Positions 33,556 through 42,254 of a stretch of DNA of 64,000 nucleotides are shown here, in pieces; the first letter of the stretch is position 1; each line of letters opens with the position of its first letter. The DNA is from a virus. The notes beneath the pieces are model-generated. The model worked only from the letters and a program-made list of their open reading frames with translations. It was not told the DNA's origin and searched no databases. A program made the position numbers and the translations under genes. Location of the stretch: IMG/VR virus record IMGVR_UViG_3300029286_000025, positions 17,159 to 81,158 of that record; one strand, given 5' to 3'.

Positions 33556-34563
33556 ATGGAATACAAGGAATTTGATGACAAATTTTTGTTCGAATCTGAC
33601 GCAGATCAACAAAAAGAAGAAATGAGTTTTCTTAATAAGAAAACTAAAAACCAAGACGGTATTTATCGTCCAACACTCGAAGAAGCCGCTGATGTAAAAG
33701 TGGGCTACAAATCAAAAATTCGTTTTCTTCGTAATTTAACTAGAGGTGGTAAATTAGGACCAGCTTCAGTTGAAAAACATGTGCATTATGTTGCACGTGG
33801 ACCATTTGACAATCATCCTGATTTAATCGGGTATTATGATTGTGAACGTAATTTTAAAGAAAAATGTGATCTTTGCACAATGTTTTGGAAATTGAAAAAA
33901 TCTAAAAATCAAGCTGATGTTGAAAAGGCAGAACTGTTGAATAGGAATACTAAATATTACAGTTATGTTGAAATAATTGAAGATGTTCAACACCCAGAAT
34001 TGGTTGGAAAGATTTTAGTTTTCCCTTACGGGTACAAAATTAAAGAGAAGATTAATCTCGAAATGACAGGTGAAGTTACCGGAACGAAGTGTAATATTTT
34101 TGATTTCGCGAAAGGAAAAGATTTTATCTTAATCATTAAAGAAAGAAAAACGGCAGTTGGTACTTTCCCAGACTATGATAATAGTACATTTTTGGAATCA
34201 TCACCATTAAAAATCTATAACGAAAAATCACAAAAATTTGTGGCAGTTCAATTAGATGAAAATAATGAAATTTCTGATAAGAAATGGCAATCAAAAATTA
34301 GAGAAGTTCTTTTGGGTCGTGATGAAAAAGTAAATATTGAAGATCATATTCCCAACAAGGAATGGACTGATGAAGAAAGAGATAAAGTTGGTAGGATTAT
34401 CAATGTGTTAAATGGATCTGATGTATTTGCAGCAGAATCGGCAACCAGAGAAGTACGTAATACTAACCCATCCACAACATCAAAACCACAATCACAATCA
34501 GTTGTGGCTGATGCTGAACTTGACGATTTTTTTAATTTCGCAGAAGCTGAAGATGAAAAATAA
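33556..34563 (+). CDS. Single-stranded DNA-binding protein, T4 gp32-like
   Basis: 335 residues with gp32 architecture: a short basic/acidic N-terminal arm, a core with a zinc site (His75 or His77, Cys96, Cys104, Cys107 in the segment YYDCERNFKEKCDLC) and a C-terminal acidic tail (DAELDDFFNFAEAEDEK). In T4 the zinc ligands are one His and three Cys in the same order. The KVGYKSKIRFLRN and VFPYGYKIKEKI segments fit the OB-fold. The protein coats ssDNA during replication and recombination and recruits partners through its tail. Codons are more evenly used here than in hypothetical genes, fitting high expression. A clear terminator follows. Confidence 0.9.
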   Translation: MEYKEFDDKFLFESDADQQKEEMSFLNKKTKNQDGIYRPTLEEAADVKVGYKSKIRFLRNLTRGGKLGPASVEKHVHYVARGPFDNHPDLIGYYDCERNFKEKCDLCTMFWKLKKSKNQADVEKAELLNRNTKYYSYVEIIEDVQHPELVGKILVFPYGYKIKEKINLEMTGEVTGTKCNIFDFAKGKDFILIIKERKTAVGTFPDYDNSTFLESSPLKIYNEKSQKFVAVQLDENNEISDKKWQSKIREVLLGRDEKVNIEDHIPNKEWTDEERDKVGRIINVLNGSDVFAAESATREVRNTNPSTTSKPQSQSVVADAELDDFFNFAEAEDEK

Positions 34564-34591
34564 ATAAGATTATTTTTCTAAAATAGAAAAG

Positions 34592-34620
34592 GACTGAATT
34601 AACATTCAGTCTTTTTTTTT
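34592..34620 (+). terminator. Intrinsic terminator after gp32
   Basis: GACTGAAT pairs perfectly with ATTCAGTC around the loop TAAC, and nine T residues follow. Confidence 0.9.
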
Positions 34621-34765
34621 GAAATACGAAAAAAATTTAGTTCGTGCCGTAAGGAATTTTTAACTAAAAAAATTTTAAATATTTTTAAAACAAAAATGTA
34701 AAAGTGAAATATAATAAATTATATTTCAAAAAACCATTTAAGTTTAAAAAATAATTACAAATTTA

Positions 34766-35461
34766 ATGATTAAACCCATCGATGAAATTGAAAAAAATGA
34801 AGAAGATACTATATGGGATGACATAGAAAATAAATTAGACACAGTTCAAAATGAAGAAATAGAAGATATATTAATTGATAATAGTGAGATGGGGGAATTA
34901 GAACAAGATGATATAATAAGTAATATAAATGATGAATCTGAAAGTGATTTAGATATTTATTTTAAATTCGGTACAAATAATCATAAATTAGATGGAAAAC
35001 ATAGCTTAAAAAGAGATACAATTTTAAATGGTAAAGTGGATGAGGTGGAAGTGGAGGGAATGGAAACTTATAAACAAGATATGGATTATTTTTCATCACA
35101 CGATCCAGTAGAACATGGATCAATTTTTGAAGATGAAAGTAGAAATAATGAAGAATTAGCGAATAGAAGAAATTTATCACAAGATATTTATACAATTTTA
35201 AAAGAAAAAACAAATATAGATTTTAATGTGAATCGTAGAAAACCAAATAAAATAACATTCAATTCGTATTATAAAATGTTATTAAATGACGTTGGAAAAA
35301 CATATACTAAATCGGAAATATTTGTGGAATTGGCGTATTATTTCACAGATAATATTTTCAATATGTATAAACTTTTGGATAAGAAATATGCTATCGGTAT
35401 TATTGAAGAATTAAGAGATAAGGGTTATTTATCTAATCTTAAATCAATAAATTTCATGTAA
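34766..35461 (+). CDS. Acidic protein after gp32 (late-transcription or helicase-loader-like position)
   Basis: 231 residues with a very acidic first half (EIEKNEEDTIWDDIENKLDT, NEEIEDILIDNSEMGELEQD) and a helical C-terminal domain of about 75 residues (PNKITFNSYYKMLLNDVGKT, FVELAYYFTDNIFNMYKLLD, GIIEELRDKGYL). In T4, genes 33 and 59 lie next to gene 32, and gp33 has an acidic N-terminal part and a small helical domain. Position and shape make a gp33 or gp59 analogue possible, but I see no decisive motif. It is followed directly by an endonuclease gene whose ATG abuts its stop. Confidence 0.5.
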   Translation: MIKPIDEIEKNEEDTIWDDIENKLDTVQNEEIEDILIDNSEMGELEQDDIISNINDESESDLDIYFKFGTNNHKLDGKHSLKRDTILNGKVDEVEVEGMETYKQDMDYFSSHDPVEHGSIFEDESRNNEELANRRNLSQDIYTILKEKTNIDFNVNRRKPNKITFNSYYKMLLNDVGKTYTKSEIFVELAYYFTDNIFNMYKLLDKKYAIGIIEELRDKGYLSNLKSINFM

Positions 35462-36535
35462 ATGAATAAAACAGAAAATTTTATTAAAAAATCTATTGAT
35501 ATTCATGGTAATTTATATGATTATTCATTGGTTGAATATATTAATAATAATACCAAAGTAAAAATTTTATGTAATGAACATGGTGAATTTAAACAAAAAC
35601 CAGTAAATCATATATATTTTAAATGTGGTTGTCCTAAATGTGCAGGAAAAAATATAACTACACAAGAATTTATAGAAAAATGTAATAAAATTCATGGTAA
35701 TTTATATGATTATTCATTGGTTGATTATAAAACAATGCACATTAAAATAAAGATAATATGTCCAGAACACGGTATTTTTGAACAAACACCATCTAATCAT
35801 ATTCATCATGGATGTAAAAAATGTTTTTTTGATAAAAAGAGAAATAATGAAAAAATAATAATTGAAAAATTCAAAAAATTACATAATAATTTATATGATT
35901 ATTCATTGATTGATTATAAAACTATGAATACCAAAATAAAAATAGTTTGTTTAAAACACGGTATTTTTGAACAAACACCAGTGAATCATTTACAAGGTAA
36001 AGGATGTTATAAATGTTCACCAAATAGTAAAAAAGATATTTTTTTAATTTTAGAAAAATTAAATGAATTACATAATAATAAATATAATTATGATATGAAT
36101 TTTAATAAAACTTCAAATAAAATTGAAATTTTATGTGACAAACACGGTATTTTTTACCAAACACTAAATAATCATTTGGATGGTCATGGGTGTCCTTTTT
36201 GTAATGAAAGTAGTGGTGAAAAGAAAATTAATCAATATTTAAGTGAAAAAAATATAAAATTTGAAAGACAAAAAACATTTTCATCTTGTAAAGATAAAAG
36301 AAAATTACCATTTGATTTTTATTTATGTGATTATAATTTATGTATTGAATATGATGGTGAACAGCATTTTATGATTGTGGAAGAATGGGGTGGTGAAGAA
36401 AAATTTTTAATTATTAAAAAACATGATGAAATAAAAAATGAATTCTGTTGGAAAAATTCAATAAAATTATTGAGAATTAATTATGAAGAAAAAATAGAAG
36501 AAAAAATATCTAATTTTTTTTTAGACATTCTTTAA
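35462..36535 (+). CDS. Homing endonuclease with four DUF723-like Zn repeats and PD-(D/E)XK-like end
   Basis: 357 residues. Four repeats of about 65 residues, each containing H-G-N-L-Y-D-Y-S-L-V then K-I-x-x-x-C-x-x-H-G-x-F-x-Q-x-P-x-x-H and a CxxC, for example IICPEHGIFEQTPSNHI. The C-terminal 110 residues contain LPFDFYLCDYNLCIEYDGEQ then HF and KNEFCWKNSIKLLRINYEE, fitting a nuclease with D-x-x, E-x-D-G-x-x-H. Such repeats are DNA-binding modules in phage homing nucleases. The gene begins right after the previous stop and ends 34 bases before the first ribonucleotide reductase gene, a likely target. Confidence 0.75.
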   Translation: MNKTENFIKKSIDIHGNLYDYSLVEYINNNTKVKILCNEHGEFKQKPVNHIYFKCGCPKCAGKNITTQEFIEKCNKIHGNLYDYSLVDYKTMHIKIKIICPEHGIFEQTPSNHIHHGCKKCFFDKKRNNEKIIIEKFKKLHNNLYDYSLIDYKTMNTKIKIVCLKHGIFEQTPVNHLQGKGCYKCSPNSKKDIFLILEKLNELHNNKYNYDMNFNKTSNKIEILCDKHGIFYQTLNNHLDGHGCPFCNESSGEKKINQYLSEKNIKFERQKTFSSCKDKRKLPFDFYLCDYNLCIEYDGEQHFMIVEEWGGEEKFLIIKKHDEIKNEFCWKNSIKLLRINYEEKIEEKISNFFLDIL

Positions 36536-36569
36536 AAATTATTATATAAATAAAAAATAAATATATTTT

Positions 36570-37751
36570 ATGGATAGAAAAAACGTATTCGACTCAACTT
36601 TGAAATATTTTAATGGAGATACTTTAGCAGCTGATGTTTGGGTGAATAAATATTGTTTAAAAAATGTTGAAAATGGTGAAATAGTATATTATGAAAATAC
36701 ACCCGATGATATGCATCGAAGAATATCAGATGAATTATATAGAATTGAAAACAAATATAAAAATCCTCTTGAAAAAGAAAAAATATTTGATTTACTTAAA
36801 AATTTTAAATATATTATACCACAGGGATCTCCAATGTCTGGTATAGGTAATAATTTTCAAATAGTGAGTTTAAGTAATTGTTTTGTCATTGGACATGAAT
36901 ATGATTCATATGGTTCCATTATCATGTGTGATGAAGAACAGATTCAATTGATGAAAAGAAGGGGTGGTGTAGGACACGATTTATCACATATCAGACCAAC
37001 AGGAACCGTAGTTCAAAATTCCGCGTTGACATCAACTGGTATTGTTCCGTTTATGGAAAGATATTCAAATTCAACAAAAGAAGTGGCACAGGATGGTAGA
37101 AGAGGAGCTTTAATGCTTACAATTTCAGTCAAACATCCGGACGCTGAAAATTTTATTGATGCAAAACTAGAGCAAGGAAAAGTGACAGGTTCAAATATTT
37201 CAATAAAAATTGATGATGAATTTATGAATTGTGTTTTAAATGATACACCATATATTCAAAAATTTCCAATAAATTCAGACAATCCAAAGGTTACTAAAAG
37301 TATCGATGCTAAAAAATTATGGAAAAAAATAATTTACAATGCATGGAAATCAGCAGAACCGGGGGTTTTATTTTGGGATACTGTTATTAGAGAATCTGTT
37401 CCAGATTGTTATAAAGAAGATGGTTTCACTACAATCAGTACTAATCCTTGTTTATCTGGTGATTCTCTTATTACAACAACAAAGGGTGAAATATCAATTA
37501 AAGAAATTTTTAATAATTTCAAAAATGAAAAATATCAAGTTTTAACATATAATGAAAAAAATAAAAATTTAGAATATAATAATGTATCTGATGCTATTTT
37601 AACAAAAAGAAATGCCAATATAATAGAAATTGAATTAGTTGATGGAACTACATTAAGATTAACACCAGATCATAAAGTTTATACGAAAAATAGAAAATGG
37701 ATAGAAGCATCAAAATTAACAAATGATGATATATTAATAAAAATAGATTAA
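36570..37751 (+). CDS. nrdJ: Class II ribonucleotide reductase, N-part, plus split-intein N-half
   Basis: Residues 1-293 are the first part of an adenosylcobalamin-dependent (class II) reductase: SLSNCFVIG has the first redox Cys, MKRRGGVGHDLSHIRP and DGRRGALM are typical strand-helix blocks, and the extein ends TTISTNP. Residue 294 (Cys) opens an intein N-half of 100 residues: CLSGDSLITTTKGEISIKEI (block A) and LRLTPDHKVYTKNRKWIEAS (block B). Insertion lies directly before the active-site C-G-E of the partner gene (38575), so the catalytic cysteine is the +1 residue of the C-extein. This site and the intein resemble the reported NrdJ-1 split intein. Confidence 0.9.
   Translation: MDRKNVFDSTLKYFNGDTLAADVWVNKYCLKNVENGEIVYYENTPDDMHRRISDELYRIENKYKNPLEKEKIFDLLKNFKYIIPQGSPMSGIGNNFQIVSLSNCFVIGHEYDSYGSIIMCDEEQIQLMKRRGGVGHDLSHIRPTGTVVQNSALTSTGIVPFMERYSNSTKEVAQDGRRGALMLTISVKHPDAENFIDAKLEQGKVTGSNISIKIDDEFMNCVLNDTPYIQKFPINSDNPKVTKSIDAKKLWKKIIYNAWKSAEPGVLFWDTVIRESVPDCYKEDGFTTISTNPCLSGDSLITTTKGEISIKEIFNNFKNEKYQVLTYNEKNKNLEYNNVSDAILTKRNANIIEIELVDGTTLRLTPDHKVYTKNRKWIEASKLTNDDILIKID
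37449..37748 (+). other. NrdJ split intein, N-half (100 aa)
   Basis: Contains blocks A and B, with block B His in TPDHKVY. This is the common split position, between block B and the place where an endonuclease domain normally sits. Confidence 0.85.
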
Positions 37752-37753
37752 TA

Positions 37754-37801
37754 AATCCATGTGATTATTTTATATATAGGTATAAAATAATCACATGGAT
37801 T
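37754..37801 (+). repeat. Perfect 21-bp inverted repeat just before the endonuclease start codon
   Basis: Left arm 37754-37774, loop 37775-37780, right arm 37781-37801, with no mismatch. The ATG of the next gene begins at 37803. In mRNA the hairpin would hide the ribosome-binding region. No T run follows, so it is not a normal terminator. Confidence 0.9.
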
Positions 37802-37802
37802 G

Positions 37803-38567
37803 ATGGAAAAAATATTATCCTTTTTTAATGATGTAAAATTAAAAAAATTTAAAACAAGAAATGGTGGTTCAATTTATCATGATAAAGACAAAATAAAATC
37901 AGATATTAGATATGATTTGGTTAAAGAATTTATAGAAAAAAATTATTATACTAATGGTATGGGAATAAAATCAATTATTAAAAAATATAATTTACCAATT
38001 ACATATTCTATTTTAAGATTTTATTTTATAAATTTTTTTAAAATTAAAATTAGAGATAATAAAGAAATAACAGATTTTATAAGAAAATCAAGAAGAGAAA
38101 AGGCAACATATGAACGAGATAATAAAATTGGGTTTTTTAATCAAAATTTACAAGATAACCTTAAAATTAGAAATAGTACAATAAGAGGGATACAAGGTTA
38201 TTATTTTAATATTTCATTAAATAAATATGTATGGTTGAGAAGTTCTTGGGAATATATTTTTGCGAAATGGTTAGATAAAAATAATTATAAATGGGATGTC
38301 GAAATTAAAACTTTTGAAATTTCGAATAATAAAAAATATAGACCCGATTTTTTTATATTTGATAATAATGATAATATTATTAAAATAATAGAAGTTAAAG
38401 GTTATTGGAAAGATAAACTTTATAAATTTGTAGAACTAAAAAATATGTTAAATAAATCTAATATTGAATTTATTTTGGTTGATAAAATAAAAACATATTC
38501 ATATAATGGATTTAAACAAGATTTGAATAATTGGAAAAGAGAAAGAATTTTGGATTTAAAAAAATAA
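37803..38567 (+). CDS. PD-(D/E)XK homing endonuclease inside the fractured nrdJ locus
   Basis: 254 residues. The N-terminal half is basic and helical, with a helix-turn-helix-like stretch (GIKSIIKKYNLPITYSILRF). The nuclease core is VWLRSSWEYIFAKWLDKNNY, then KKYRPDFFIF and IIKIIEVKGYWKDK, giving P-D...E-V-K typical of PD-(D/E)XK nucleases such as those of phage homing genes. I start at the ATG 37803 rather than the TTG three bases earlier. A perfect hairpin ends one base before the ATG, so translation may be restrained. It sits between the two intein halves and would mobilise the split locus. Confidence 0.8.
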   Translation: MEKILSFFNDVKLKKFKTRNGGSIYHDKDKIKSDIRYDLVKEFIEKNYYTNGMGIKSIIKKYNLPITYSILRFYFINFFKIKIRDNKEITDFIRKSRREKATYERDNKIGFFNQNLQDNLKIRNSTIRGIQGYYFNISLNKYVWLRSSWEYIFAKWLDKNNYKWDVEIKTFEISNNKKYRPDFFIFDNNDNIIKIIEVKGYWKDKLYKFVELKNMLNKSNIEFILVDKIKTYSYNGFKQDLNNWKRERILDLKK

Positions 38568-38574
38568 TTTTAAT

Positions 38575-38685
38575 ATGAAAGAGATAAAAATTAAAAAAAT
38601 AAACATTAAACAAAATGATGATGTATATGATTTAAAAATAGAAAATAATCATAACTTTTTTGCAAATAAAATATTAGTTCACAAC
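38575..38685 (+). other. NrdJ split intein, C-half (37 aa)
   Basis: Short C-half with blocks F and G. The ending I-L-V-H-N followed by Cys is the standard splice junction. Confidence 0.85.
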
Positions 38686-40338
38686 TGTGGTGAGATTCCA
38701 TTATGTCCAAATGATTCTTGCCGCTTATTGGCAATAAATTTATATAATTTTGTAAAAAATCCATTTACTAAAGATCCAATTTTTGATTGGGAATGGTTTA
38801 AAAAATGTGTTTTGTATGCAGAAAGATTCATGGATGATATTATAGATTTGGAAATTGAAAAAATTGAAAAAATTATTGAAAAAATAAAATTAGATCCAGA
38901 ACCAGAATATATGAAAAAAGTGGAAATGGAAGTTTGGAATAAAATTATGAATATGACTAAAAAAGGTCGTAGAACTGGATTGGGTGTTACAGCAGAGGGA
39001 GATATGTTAGCTGGTATGGGTTTAATTTATGGAACCCCGGAAGCAACTGAATTTTCAACTAAAATTCATAAAACACTCGCAATCGAAGCTTATCGTTCAT
39101 CCTGTATTTTAGCTAAAGAAAGAGGTACATTTCCTATATATGATTACAATAAAGAAATAAATAATCCATTTATTAGCAGATTAAAAAATGATGATCCAGA
39201 ATTGGATGAAATGTTAAAAAAATATGGAAGAAGAAATATATCATTACTTACAATTGCACCAACCGGCAGTGTGAGTATTTTAACACAAACGACATCAGGT
39301 GTCGAACCTGTTTTTCTTGTGTCTTATAAAAGAAGAAGAAAAATAAATCCATCAGATAAAGATATGATGGTGAATTTTGTTGACGATGAGGGAATTAAAT
39401 GGCAAGAATATAATGTATTTCATCATAAATTTGAAGTTTGGTTGAAAAACAATGGATATAATATCGATGAAGTGAAACTTATGAAGGAAGAAGATTTGAA
39501 AGAAATAATCAAATTATCACCTTACTATAAAGCAACATCAAATGATGTTGATTGGGTTGAAAAAATTAAAATGCAAGGTAGTATTCAAAAATATGTCGAT
39601 CATTCTATTTCAGTAACAGTAAATTTACCGAAAACTGCAACAGAAGAAATGGTTTCCCAAGTGTATGAAACCGGATGGAGTAGTGGGTGTAAAGGCGTTA
39701 CTGTATATAGAGATGGTTCAAGACAGGGTGTTATTATTTCTAATGAAAGTAAAGATAAAAAAACATCAACAAATAATATTCCAAAAAGGCCAGTAAAATT
39801 ACAATGTGATGTACTTAGATTTGTAAGTAGAGGTAATAAATGGGTTGGTTTTGTTGGTTTAATGGAAGATACTGATGAAACCTATCCATATGAAATGTTT
39901 ACTGGATTGGCTGATGATTTTGTTATTCCTAATTATGTCGAAAAGGGTTTTATTAGAAAGGAAAAAATAAAAGATAGTGAAAACAATTTAATTTCCAGAT
40001 ACGATTTTATTTACCATGATAAAGATGGATTTGAAGTGACAATGCAGGGTCTTAATCGTGCATTTGATAGAGAATATTGGAATATTGGTAAATTATTAAG
40101 TGGTTTACTTCGTCATAGAATGCATTTTCCATCAATTATAAAAATCATAGAATCTTTAAAATTAGACGGTGATACTTTGGGTACTTGGAAAAAAGGTGTT
40201 ATCAGAATTTTAAAAAGATATATCAAAGAAGGTGAGATGGAAACTGATGAAGAATGTCCAATTTGTAAATCTAAAAATTTGGTTCATAAAGAAGGTTGTG
40301 TTTCATGTTTGGACTGTCAATGGTCGAGATGTTCTTGA
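38575..40338 (+). CDS. nrdJ: Class II ribonucleotide reductase, C-part, preceded by split-intein C-half
   Basis: Residues 1-37 are an intein C-half (DDVYDLKIENNHNFFANKIL then VHN), with canonical His-Asn ending and Cys +1. The extein CGEIPLCPNDSCRLLAINLY carries the thiyl-radical cysteine. Downstream SLLTIAPTGSVSIL and GCKGVTVYRDGSRQG are class II reductase blocks. The last 25 residues have a zinc-ribbon-like set of cysteines (CPICKSKN, CVSCLDCQWSRCS) including the C-terminal redox pair. Spliced to the N-part it makes a reductase of about 840 residues. It needs a B12 cofactor, presumably taken from the host. A transposon remnant begins about 25 bases after the stop. Confidence 0.9.
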   Translation: MKEIKIKKINIKQNDDVYDLKIENNHNFFANKILVHNCGEIPLCPNDSCRLLAINLYNFVKNPFTKDPIFDWEWFKKCVLYAERFMDDIIDLEIEKIEKIIEKIKLDPEPEYMKKVEMEVWNKIMNMTKKGRRTGLGVTAEGDMLAGMGLIYGTPEATEFSTKIHKTLAIEAYRSSCILAKERGTFPIYDYNKEINNPFISRLKNDDPELDEMLKKYGRRNISLLTIAPTGSVSILTQTTSGVEPVFLVSYKRRRKINPSDKDMMVNFVDDEGIKWQEYNVFHHKFEVWLKNNGYNIDEVKLMKEEDLKEIIKLSPYYKATSNDVDWVEKIKMQGSIQKYVDHSISVTVNLPKTATEEMVSQVYETGWSSGCKGVTVYRDGSRQGVIISNESKDKKTSTNNIPKRPVKLQCDVLRFVSRGNKWVGFVGLMEDTDETYPYEMFTGLADDFVIPNYVEKGFIRKEKIKDSENNLISRYDFIYHDKDGFEVTMQGLNRAFDREYWNIGKLLSGLLRHRMHFPSIIKIIESLKLDGDTLGTWKKGVIRILKRYIKEGEMETDEECPICKSKNLVHKEGCVSCLDCQWSRCS

Positions 40339-40362
40339 TTTGAGAACAAAATTTTTGGGATA

Positions 40363-40571
40363 ATTATGTCCAAATTTTTGTATACATATCATGGGTGTGT
40401 TCGGTTTGTGGTGAAAAACATGATCGTGATGTAAATGCAGCAAAAAATATAAAAAATTGGCCGATGGAATGTCGGTTGTTGAACGTGGAGGCCGGCTCTG
40501 TGGACGAACGTTTCATTTCGATGAAACCTAAGAAGCATCTTGTCTGTGAAACGTTAAAAAAGATGGGTTGA
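40363..40571 (+). pseudogene. Remnant of an IS605-type TnpB (OrfB) C-terminus
   Basis: The frame ending TGA at 40569-40571 encodes SWVCSVCGEKHDRDVNAAKN and continues into NIKNWPMECRLLNVEAGS. C-x-x-C plus R-D-x-N-A-A-x-N-I is the signature of the TnpB zinc finger and RuvC-III motif. No start or upstream RuvC parts are present, so only about 65 residues survive. The sequence is much richer in G+C than its surroundings, a mark of transfer. The 3' part of a tnpB gene normally overlaps its guide (omega) RNA. Here a UUCG hairpin (40510-40527) and an end palindrome (40583-40605) remain. Confidence 0.7.
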
Positions 40572-40582
40572 AAACCCAGAAA

Positions 40583-40605
40583 CCACTACATCTTTAGTGT
40601 AGTGG
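40583..40605. repeat. IS605-type right-end palindrome
   Basis: CCACTACA pairs with TGTAGTGG around the loop TCTTTAG, followed by TAATTCA. Subterminal hairpins of this kind mark the right end of IS200/IS605 elements. The stop codon of the leftward gene lies in the loop. Confidence 0.6.
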
Positions 40606-42135
40606 TAATTCATATGGTTCCATTTGATTATCTATTCTATCCATTAAACTATAAATATCGGGAATCCCAATTTTTTTAGAATAATCATCAATATTTTGAA
40701 TTAATTCATTATACATATCATAAAAGTCACAAGGTGATGGTAAATATACAACGAATTTATACATGTGTGTGACTGGTTTTTTAAAGTCTATGATGATATA
40801 AACATGACCACCTAATGCGTAATCATTCCAAAATTCATAGCTTTCACGAGCGAAACACCACAAAGTATTATTACCAAGGGTGATCATATCCCGATTACTA
40901 CCAACCAAAATTATCATAACTTTATTTTTTTCATATACAATATTTGACGATTTACAATATTTAACTTCTTCCCTAATTTGAACTGGTGTTATATCATTTA
41001 CTAAAAAATTTTTAATGTCTTTTAAATGTAGTAAAACAGAATCAATTGTTTTATTTTTACTGGAAAATGCCTTTTTAAATATTTTATCAGAATAAACAGG
41101 ATTGATGGTTTTTAATGTATTGAATTGAGACCTTAAATCTTTCATTTTTTGAAATAATTGAACAAATTCCCATCTTGTTCTTGGTTTTCTTATATCATCT
41201 CTTATATTACGAAGATAAATACGATCAAAATTTTCTCTAACAAAACCAACAACATATGATCTGTCTTGTAATGCTTCTAATAATTCTAAAATATGTAATT
41301 TTGGTTTCACAATATTATTTGGATCATAATCCACAATAGGGAAAAAATTATTATCATAATCCTTAATATATTCGTACATTTTTTTCATCATCCGGATTGA
41401 ATTCGGATTCCAATCATCTTTGTCTTGTTCAAATTGTTTAAAATGATGAAAAGCGTCAGCTATCAATTTTGTATAATTATCTCCACCAGTAATAGATAAA
41501 ATTAGTTTTTTATCATTATCAGTAAGTTCACCAGTTTTGAAATATAATTTATTTGCCAATTGAAGATTTTCAGATAATACTAATTTTTTGTTTTGTACTT
41601 TTTCAATATGATTTTCAATTTTATCAATAATATAATTATCAAATCCATAACTTATCAAATCATATAAATTACTAATTTGTAAATCAATATTATTTGCTGA
41701 CCAAGCTTCAATTTTAATATTATTATAAATTGTAAATGTGATGCATAATTTAGATAAATTTACAAAATCATCATCTTCCATTAATTTTTCTAATCTTTCT
41801 TGTTCTTTTTTTGTTAAATCTTCACCATCTTCTTTTTTCTTATTCAAGTAATAATATAATTCGGAATTTTTTTCATTTCTACTAGTTATTTTATCTTTTT
41901 TGATTAAAATAATTAATCCAGTATCACTATATTCATCATTTGGGACATTATCACTATCCCATATTTCTATATATGAACCGTCTGAAACACTAGTACACCA
42001 ATGTGTAAAAGCACCATATTTCATGGAAGCTTTTGCGGTTAATGGTGCAACTAAAATATATTTGTTGTCCCTAAAAATATCTATTCTTTCAGATGATTTA
42101 ACGGAACCTTCGAAAATTTTAAAATTAGTAATCAT
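40594..42135 (-). CDS. Large protein with capsid-targeting-like N-terminus and two W-C modules
   Basis: 513 residues starting MITNFKIFEGS, matching the N-terminus of 4018-5046 (MITKFQIFEQS) and offering I-F-E as protease site. Near residue 35-95 lies YILVAPLTAKASMKYGAFTH then WCTS. A second, similar module occurs near residue 415-455 (VMIILVGSNRDMITLGNNTL then WCFARESYEFW and VYIIIDF). The middle is helical. The two modules seem to be a duplicated domain of unknown function. The last codons (ELPLH, stop) are read from the insertion-sequence end palindrome, so the natural C-terminus was probably lost or changed by that insertion. Confidence 0.6.
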   Translation of the reverse strand: MITNFKIFEGSVKSSERIDIFRDNKYILVAPLTAKASMKYGAFTHWCTSVSDGSYIEIWDSDNVPNDEYSDTGLIILIKKDKITSRNEKNSELYYYLNKKKEDGEDLTKKEQERLEKLMEDDDFVNLSKLCITFTIYNNIKIEAWSANNIDLQISNLYDLISYGFDNYIIDKIENHIEKVQNKKLVLSENLQLANKLYFKTGELTDNDKKLILSITGGDNYTKLIADAFHHFKQFEQDKDDWNPNSIRMMKKMYEYIKDYDNNFFPIVDYDPNNIVKPKLHILELLEALQDRSYVVGFVRENFDRIYLRNIRDDIRKPRTRWEFVQLFQKMKDLRSQFNTLKTINPVYSDKIFKKAFSSKNKTIDSVLLHLKDIKNFLVNDITPVQIREEVKYCKSSNIVYEKNKVMIILVGSNRDMITLGNNTLWCFARESYEFWNDYALGGHVYIIIDFKKPVTHMYKFVVYLPSPCDFYDMYNELIQNIDDYSKKIGIPDIYSLMDRIDNQMEPYELPLH

Positions 42136-42252
42136 ATATATTATTTTTTTATTTTATATAAATTTTGTAATTTTGTATCAAATTAAATAATCATATCATA
42201 TATATTATTTTTTTATTTCATATAAATTTTGTAATTTTGTATCAAATTAAAT
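42131..42252. repeat. Direct duplication of about 58 bp in a divergent promoter region
   Basis: The segment starting ATCATATATATTATTTTTTT at 42131-42189 recurs at 42195-42252 with one clear mismatch. It lies between the divergent genes 40594-42135 and 42255-44375 and carries their leaders, so promoter or leader elements may be doubled. Confidence 0.8.
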
Positions 42253-42254
42253 AT

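Noticed and set aside
36535-36570. Cobalamin riboswitch before nrdJ
   Set aside because: The gap to the preceding gene is only 34 bases and shows no structured element.
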